The notes under the pieces were generated by a model. It was not told the origin of the DNA. It did not search any database and was given only the letters and a program-made list of their open reading frames with translations. From Charina bottae (Eukaryota > Chordata > Lepidosauria > Squamata > Charinaidae), in NCBI GenBank assembly GCA_023362775.1, contig JALMGJ010000006.1:57999501-58063500 (forward strand): a stretch of DNA of 64,000 nt, given 5' to 3'. The stretch's first letter is position 1. Each line of letters starts with the position of its first letter. The position numbers and the translations under genes are program-made. Of this stretch, positions 57,621 through 64,000 are shown piece after piece.

Positions 57621-58293
57621 TCCCTATGACACAGGCTTGTGTTTGTTCTACTCTATCCACTGTATACAAACACTTTTTTCCCCTTCAGAACAAGAATCTA
57701 CTGAGTATTCATTAATCTCACAGAGAATTGTCTGTGACAAACACACATATGCCAAGCTTACAGATCCTGCAATCACTGTGCATTGGCCCAAAGTATTAAT
57801 TCAATCTTTTGACAAAGAACAAAAATAATGCTTGGTGAATTCTGCTGCCCAAGCTTTTTTCATTATAGCAACATGGGTTCCTCTCCTGTATGCAGTGCTA
57901 CTAGCAGAAATGCAATAGAAGCCTCTACTATAATACTAATAGACCAGTAGTTTATTATTATTGTTCCAAAGTTACCAAAGATATGAGAAGAGCAAACCTC
58001 CTTTTATATTTACATATAATCACAATCCCAGTCTCAATTTAGCTTCTATTTAAAAAGTTAATTTGTTTTTGTTATCCCTTTATTAAATCTTACATTCTAC
58101 ACAGTATGATGAATTTCTTCTAGAGAATGGTGGGAAATCTAAAAACTAAATATGAGCTGCTTAAAATATACATAACACATACACCCTTTTATTTTTTTAA
58201 TCATTCATTTAGAAGGATTGTCTATACTGCAATGTTTGTATAAATAGCGTAGGAAGAAATCATATATTTTAAAAGCATGTTAACAATTCATCT
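57621..58293. other. Unannotated DNA
   Basis: AT-rich, no recognised feature. Confidence 0.35.
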
Positions 58294-58527
58294 GAGAGCC
58301 AACTTGGAGTATTGGTTAAAGCACCAGGCTAGAAACCAGGAGACCATGAGTTCTAGTCCCGCCTTAGGCACAAAGCCAGATGAGTGCCCTTGGGCCAGTT
58401 ACTCTCTCTTAGCCCTAGGAAGGAGGCAATGGCAAACCACTTCTGAAAAACCTTGCCAAGAAAACTGCAGGGACTTGTCCAGGCAGTCTTTGAGAATCAG
58501 ACACAATTGAACAGATTAAAAAAAAAC
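58294..58527 (+). mobile_element. tRNA-derived SINE, type B (Bov-B tail)
   Basis: GAGAGCCAACTTGGAGTATTGG head, GAGTTCTAGTCCCGCC, CTTGGGCCAGTTACTCTCTC, GGCAATGGCAAACCACTTCT, CTTGTCCAGGCAGTCTTTGA, GAATCAGACACAATTGAACA and poly(A). Flanks AACAATTCAT and AACAATTAAT may be a decayed target duplication. Confidence 0.92.
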
Positions 58528-58765
58528 AATTAATCCAGTACTTTTGTCTCTTTCACAAGGGGACAATGACAGTAAAAATCTGTTTTAGGCATGTACTATA
58601 GAAAATTAAATATGGTATAAATGAGGTGATCATATTTTGCTTGTAGTCCAATTATTATTTTTATTATTTATCAATAAAGTTCCAAATAAAACACTGTATT
58701 CCAGATAAAGCAGCAGCTGCCACTTGGTGATGTGCCTTCACTTATGTTCCATTAATGCTGCTGAT

Positions 58766-61700
58766 CCCCTTCATGGATCACTGCCTTGTCATGGCGAAGG
58801 GGCTTGCATAACTCAATGAAGCCATGAGCTATGCCGTGCAGGGCCACCCAAGACAGACAGGTCATGGTAGAGAGTTCTGACAAAACATGGTCCACTGGAG
58901 AAGGAAATGGCAACCCACTCCAGTATCCTTGCCAAGAAAACCCCATGGACAGTATCAAAAGGGTAAAAGATATGACGCCGGAAGTTGAGCCCCTCAGGTC
59001 GGAAGGTGCCCAATATGCTACTGGGGAAGAGCGGACGGAATTTCCAAGTAGCTCCAGAAAGAGTGAAGAGGCTGGGCCAAAGTCAAAAGGATGCTCAGTT
59101 GTGGATGTGTCTGGTAGTGAAAGGAAAGTTCGATGCTGTAAAGAACAATATTGCTTAGAAAGCTGGAATGTAAGATCAATGAATCAAGGTAAGCTGGAGG
59201 TGGTCAAACATGAGATAGCAAGATTGAACATCGACATCTTGGGAATCAGCAAACTAAAATGGATGGGAATGGGCAAATTTAATTCAGGTGACCATTATAT
59301 CTACGACTGTGGGCAAGAATCCCTTAGAAGAAATGGAGTAGCCCTCACAGTCAATAAAAGTGGGAAAAGCAGTACTGGGGTACAACCTCAAAAACGATAG
59401 AATGATCTCAGTTTGAATCCAAGGCAAACCATTCAACATCACAGTAATCCAAGTCTATGCCCCAACCACTGATGCCGAAGAAGCTGAAGTCAACCGGTTA
59501 TATGAAGACCTACGCCACCTTCTAGAACTAACACCAAAAAAAGATGTTCTTTTCATCATAGGGGACTGGAATGCTAAAGTAGGAAGTCAAAAAATAACCG
59601 GAATAACAGGGAAGTTCAGCCTCGGAGTACAAAATGAAGCAGGGCAAAGGCTAATAGAGTTTTGTCAAGAGAACACGCTGGTCATAGCAAACACTCTTTT
59701 CCAACAACACAAGAGATGACAAAACACATGGACATCACCAGATGGTCAATACTGAAATCAGATTGATTATGTACTTTGCAGCCAAAGATGGAGCAGCTCT
59801 ATACAGTCAGTAAAAACAAGACCTGGAGCTGACTGTGGCTCAGATCATGAGCTTCTTATTGCAAAATTTCTGCTTAAATTGAAGAACGTAGGGTAAACTA
59901 CTAGACCATTCAGGTATGAGCTAAATCATATCCCTTATAAATATACAGTAGAGGTGATGAATAGATTTAAGGGATTAGAACTGGTAGACAGAGTTCCTGA
60001 AGAACTATGGATGGAGGTGCGTAACATTGTACAGGAGGCAGCAACTAAAACCATCCCAAAGAAAAAGAAATGCAAGAAAGCAAAGTGGCTGTCTGATGAG
60101 GCTTTACAGATAGCTGAGGAAAGAAGAGAAGCAAAAAGCAAGGGAGAAAGGGAAAGATATAAGCAACTGAATGTAGATTTCCAGAGAACAGCAAGGAGAA
60201 ATAAGAAGGCCTTCTTAAATGAACAATGCAAAGAAATCGAGGAAAACAATAGAATGGGGAAGACTAGAGATCTCTTCAAGAAAATCGGAGATATCAAGGG
60301 AATGTTTTGTGCAAAGATGGGCATGATAAAGGACAAAGAAGGCAGGGACCTAACAGAAGCAGAAGAGATTAAGAAGAGGTGGAAAGAATACACAGAAGAA
60401 CTATACAAGAAAGATCTTAATGTCCCTGATAACCATGATGGTGTGGTCAGTGACCTTGAGCCGGACATCCTAGAGAGTGAAGTCAAGTGGGCCTTAGGAA
60501 GCATTACTAACAACAAAGCTAGCGGAGATGACAGTATTCCAGCTGAGCTATTTAAAATCCTAAAAGATGATGCTGTTAAAGTGCTGCACTCAATATGCCA
60601 ACAAATTTGGAACACTCAACAGTGGCCACAGGATTGGAAAAGGTCAGTTTACGTTCCAATTCCAAAGAAAGGCAATGCCAAAGAATGTTCAAACTATCGT
60701 ACCATTGCGCTCATTTCACATGCAAGCAAGGTCAAAATCTAACAAGCTAGGCTTCAGCAGTATGTGAATCAAGAACTACCAGAATTACAAGCTGGGTTTT
60801 GAAGAGGCAGAGGAACTAGAGATCAAATTGCCAACATTTGCTGGATTATGGAGAAAGCAAGAGAGTTCCAGAAAAACATCTACTTCTGCTTCATTGACTA
60901 CGCTAAAGCCTTTGATTGTGTGGATCACAACAAACTGTGGCAAATTCTTAAAGAGATGGGAGTACCAGACCACCTTACCTGTCTCCTGAGAAACCTGTAC
61001 GTGGGTCAAGAAGCAACAGTAAGAACCGGACATGGAACAACCGACTGGTTCAAAATTGGGAAAGAGTACGACAAGGCTGTATATTGTTGCCCTGCTTATT
61101 TAACTTATATGCAGAGTACATCATGAGAAATGCTGGGCTGGATGAATCACAAGCCAGAATTAAGATTGCCAGGAGAAATATCAACAACCTCAGATATGCA
61201 GACAATACCACCCTAATGGCAGAAAGCGAAGAGAAACTAAAGAGCCTCTTGATGAGGGTGAAAGAGGAGAGTGCAAAATCTGGCTTGAAATTCAACATTA
61301 AAAAACTCAGATCATGGCATCTGGCCCCATCACTTCCTGGCACATAGAAGGGGAAGAAATGGAAGCAGTGACAGATTTTATTTTCTTGGGCTCCAAGATC
61401 ACCGCAGACGGTGACTGCAGCCATGAAATTAAAAGACGCTTGCTCCTTGGGAGAAAAGCTATGGCAAACCTAGACAGCATATTAAGAAGCAGAGACATCA
61501 CCTTGCCGACAAAGGTCCGTATAATCAAAGCTATGGTTTTTCCAGTAGTAACGTATGGCTGTGAGAGTTGGACCATAAGGAAGGCTGAGTGCCAAAGAAT
61601 TGATGCTTTCAAACTGTGGTGCTGGAGAAGACTCCTAAGAGTCCCCTGGACTGCAAGGAGGTCAAATCTGTCAATCCTAAAGGAAATCAACCCTGACTAT

Positions 61701-61967
61701 TCATTGGAAGGACAGATACTGAAGCTGAAGCTCAAATACTTTGGCCACCTAAGAGAGGACTCACTGAAAAAGACCCTGATGCTGGGAAAGACTGAAGGCA
61801 AAAGGAGAAGGGGATGGCAGAGGATGAGATGGTTAGATAGCATCACCGATGCAATGAACATGAACTTGAGCAAACTCCAGGAGACAGTAGAGGACAGGAA
61901 GGCCTGGCGTGATATGGTCCATGGGTTCACAAATAGTCGGACACAACTTAACGACTGAACAACAACA
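58766..61967 (+). mobile_element. Full-length Bov-B (RTE) LINE, plus strand, 12-bp TSD
   Basis: The 3.2-kb element starts with a 5' UTR homologous to the other copy (CTGCCTTGTCATGGCGAAGG against ACCTTGTCGTGG) and ends with AGTCGGACACAACTTAACGA and CTGAACAACAACAA. AATGCTGCTGAT flanks it at 58754-58765 and 61968-61979. It is in the opposite orientation to the Bov-B at 37816-41031, about 17.7 kb away, and is more decayed. Confidence 0.96.
58831..61958 (+). pseudogene. Bov-B ORF2 (AP endonuclease-RT), many lesions
   Basis: Six or more frame segments give a complete domain order. 58831-59400 holds the N-terminus and ESWNVRSMNQGKLEV, LKWMGMG. Next come IQVYAPTTDAEE, IIGDWNAKVGSQ and GSDHELLIAKF with stops at about 59717, 59754 and 59894. 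59954-60742 holds the linker and PKKGNAKECSNYRTIALISH. 60848-61126 holds motif A CFIDYAKAFDCVDHN with its Asp intact. 61084-61347 holds motif C as RYADNTTLMAES, so the second catalytic Asp is Asn. 61314-61958 is the C-terminus (FGHLREDSLKKTLMLGK). Several stops are TGA where CGA (Arg) is expected, for example in GQY-NQID and AGF-RGRGT. It cannot encode an active protein. Confidence 0.95.
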
Positions 61968-61979
61968 AATGCTGCTGAT

Positions 61980-63983
61980 AATGCATTTATATGAGCAAAA
62001 GGCTGTCTCATTGTTTCTACAGAATTTGTACCTACAGAACAAAGGTATAGGGTAGAATCAATTTCTCACCACTGTAATGTACATCTTCTCTGAACTTCTG
62101 CAGTATCAATGTATAGCAACAGCAAATATCTGCCCTGTTAATATTGTCTGCCTATTTTGTTCAGCTGCCAAATCTGAGTATTCACAGTGCATTACCTCAA
62201 GCAAGAATGAGCATCACATACCTTCCACGACAAGTCATCTAATGATAAGATACTGAATGACATACATACATGGATGTGCAAATCAATTCTCAAACATTAA
62301 ATGTCAGTTATTAGACTCATAGGTGGCAAAACCGGGTTAGCATAAAAGTCCTTATTATTGGGCCTCTGCAAAGGATTCCACCTCAATAGACAGCTGATTC
62401 TCAACCAGGGGAGTTCTTTGATCATATTGCTGTATTCTTGTCATTTGACATATCGCCATTAGATAGATAGACTCTGAGTATCCGTCAGTACAGAGTGTCT
62501 CTTTGAAAGGATGTGGTCACCCATAGATTGGCTCAACATTAGACCCTCTAACTGGCATATTACTGTATGAGCAATTAAACTGTAAGAAGGTTAAACTTGG
62601 CTTTTGTTGCACTTGTGCCACATTGCATGTACGTGTGTGATGTGGTGTGATGTGTGTAATTTCTAATGAGTGTGACATGTTCTTTTTGCTTAGAGATTGC
62701 TTGATACAAATTTTATTTTCTTTCCCATTTCCTTTTGAATATAGCTACTAAGAAATAAATAACTACACATAATGAAGGGCTATTCCCTTTTACGTAACTA
62801 TCATTAGTATACTTTATTATTGATTAGCCATTAGGCCATATCAAAATATAGAATATAAAACATAGAACATTAATAAGATCATATATAAAAATAGAATAAA
62901 AAACAAATTAGATAAGAAAAGGAATAAAAATGCAAATCATATTTCTGAATCACCCCTACAGTTTACCCCAATCAGGCTCACATACAGTATGCAGATCTCA
63001 ACTGAACTGTTTTAAGTAACTACCGTTAGCAAATAATATAAGTATTAATGTTTTCAATAAAGGTTCTATTAAAAGCAGTTTTCCAAAAGACTAGAACAGA
63101 ACTAAAAGTCATGCTACAGAAAAATGGAGAAAAATCACTCTTCTGATCTTATTTCAAGGACTCTCTGGTTTAACTGGTTCCAAGAGTCCTTTTTCTGATC
63201 ATAATAAAATTATTTGCCATATGGTTAAGACGCTTTTGTGACACTCTTTCAATGAGAGATTTATGCATGAGATGTAATCCTTACTGTAGCTGCAGCCAAG
63301 CACACAGCTGGCTCAGATAATGCCAACAAATGGCTTCATCTATCTCAATGTCACGTAAGAGCCGGTGCATGAGAATCAGCCTGAAGTACAATTAAAATCT
63401 ACATCATCTGTGAAAAAGGTGATGGAGGTTCTGGCATTAGAGCTTTACTAGATGCATCCTCTTTCCATTGCAACAGAAGAAACATGTTGCCCCTTTCACC
63501 CTGTCATACTAATGATGTGCTCAGTACATCCCTCCATGTGCTCATTAAAGACAGTAAATCAGAAGGTTCCTTTCTGAAATCTTCACCTTTATCTGACAGT
63601 CAATAACAAGGACAATTTCTAAATGTAACTGTGTTCCTTGCTCTTTCCCTCTGATAAGATACTGCCATTGAAAACTGGAAATGGCATAAAATAAATTGAA
63701 GTTTTATTATCTATATGCCCACTTGGATGTGACATTGTGCACAAATTTACTTGTATTTAGTCGCACTAATAAAAATGGATGTTCACACCCATTTGTTCCA
63801 GCAAGACAACTTTTATTGCAAATATATCTATATTTTACATCAAACAAGTTCAACACCAATCTCTTTTTTCCCGCCTTCAAGATAAGGAAGCATTCGGTAA
63901 TGATTTTCTTTTATTGTCATATATATTAAAGAGAAAAGGCATAAATAGATTTTATTAGCATTTCCAATTATTGAGGATAGATA
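61980..63983. other. Unannotated DNA
   Basis: About 2 kb. About 62810-62930 (CTTTATTATTGATTAGCCATTAGG and following) may be a decayed minus-strand LINE tail. Nothing else is recognised. Confidence 0.38.
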
Positions 63984-64000
63984 TAAGGTAGGTAGGTAGG
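63984..64000. repeat. (GGTA)n microsatellite, runs off the window
   Basis: At least four GGTA units continue to the right-hand edge. Confidence 0.85.

Overview
This is a piece of vertebrate nuclear genome, almost certainly from a squamate reptile and probably a snake. The evidence is the repeat set: two complete Bov-B (RTE) LINEs, tRNA-derived SINEs of the Sauria type carrying a Bov-B 3' tail, several L2 fragments, a CR1 relic, Penelope-like elements, hAT and Tc1/mariner elements, and many tetranucleotide microsatellites, all in AT-rich DNA. I found no host protein-coding exon, tRNA, rRNA or CpG-island promoter that I can support. Every ORF with a recognisable product belongs to a transposable element. 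The window is best read as intergenic or intronic.

Layout. 0-5 kb: an internally deleted Tc1 element, GATA/GGAT microsatellites, L2 relics on both strands and two SINEs. 5-12 kb: a SINE with target duplications, two decayed non-LTR reverse transcriptase relics (one split by a hAT MITE with a perfect 8-bp duplication) and a probable solo LTR. 12-16 kb is the densest part: a 5'-truncated L2 split by a Penelope-like foldback, then a SINE split by a Penelope-like element that is itself split by a solo LTR. 16-37 kb is mostly single-copy-looking DNA with scattered SINEs, an L2 relic carrying microsatellites, a third Penelope-like foldback and a 44-bp-arm palindrome. 37-42 kb: a hAT element abutting a full-length Bov-B (minus strand), a near-perfect 76-bp-arm palindrome and a SINE. 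42-58 kb: mostly unannotated DNA with SINEs, a mariner MITE and a CR1 relic. 58-62 kb: a second full-length Bov-B (plus strand). The last 2 kb shows nothing recognisable.

How the parts relate. The Bov-B copies are the likely source of the machinery that moved SINE types B and C, which end in Bov-B-like tails. Type A SINEs share their tRNA-like head with type B but end in a different, L2/CR1-like tail. All three Penelope-like insertions are inverted-terminal (foldback) structures flanked by 14-bp direct repeats, and two carry hammerhead-like cores. No new gene system is evident. The most interesting material is the Penelope-like set, the SINE tail swap and the two palindromes.
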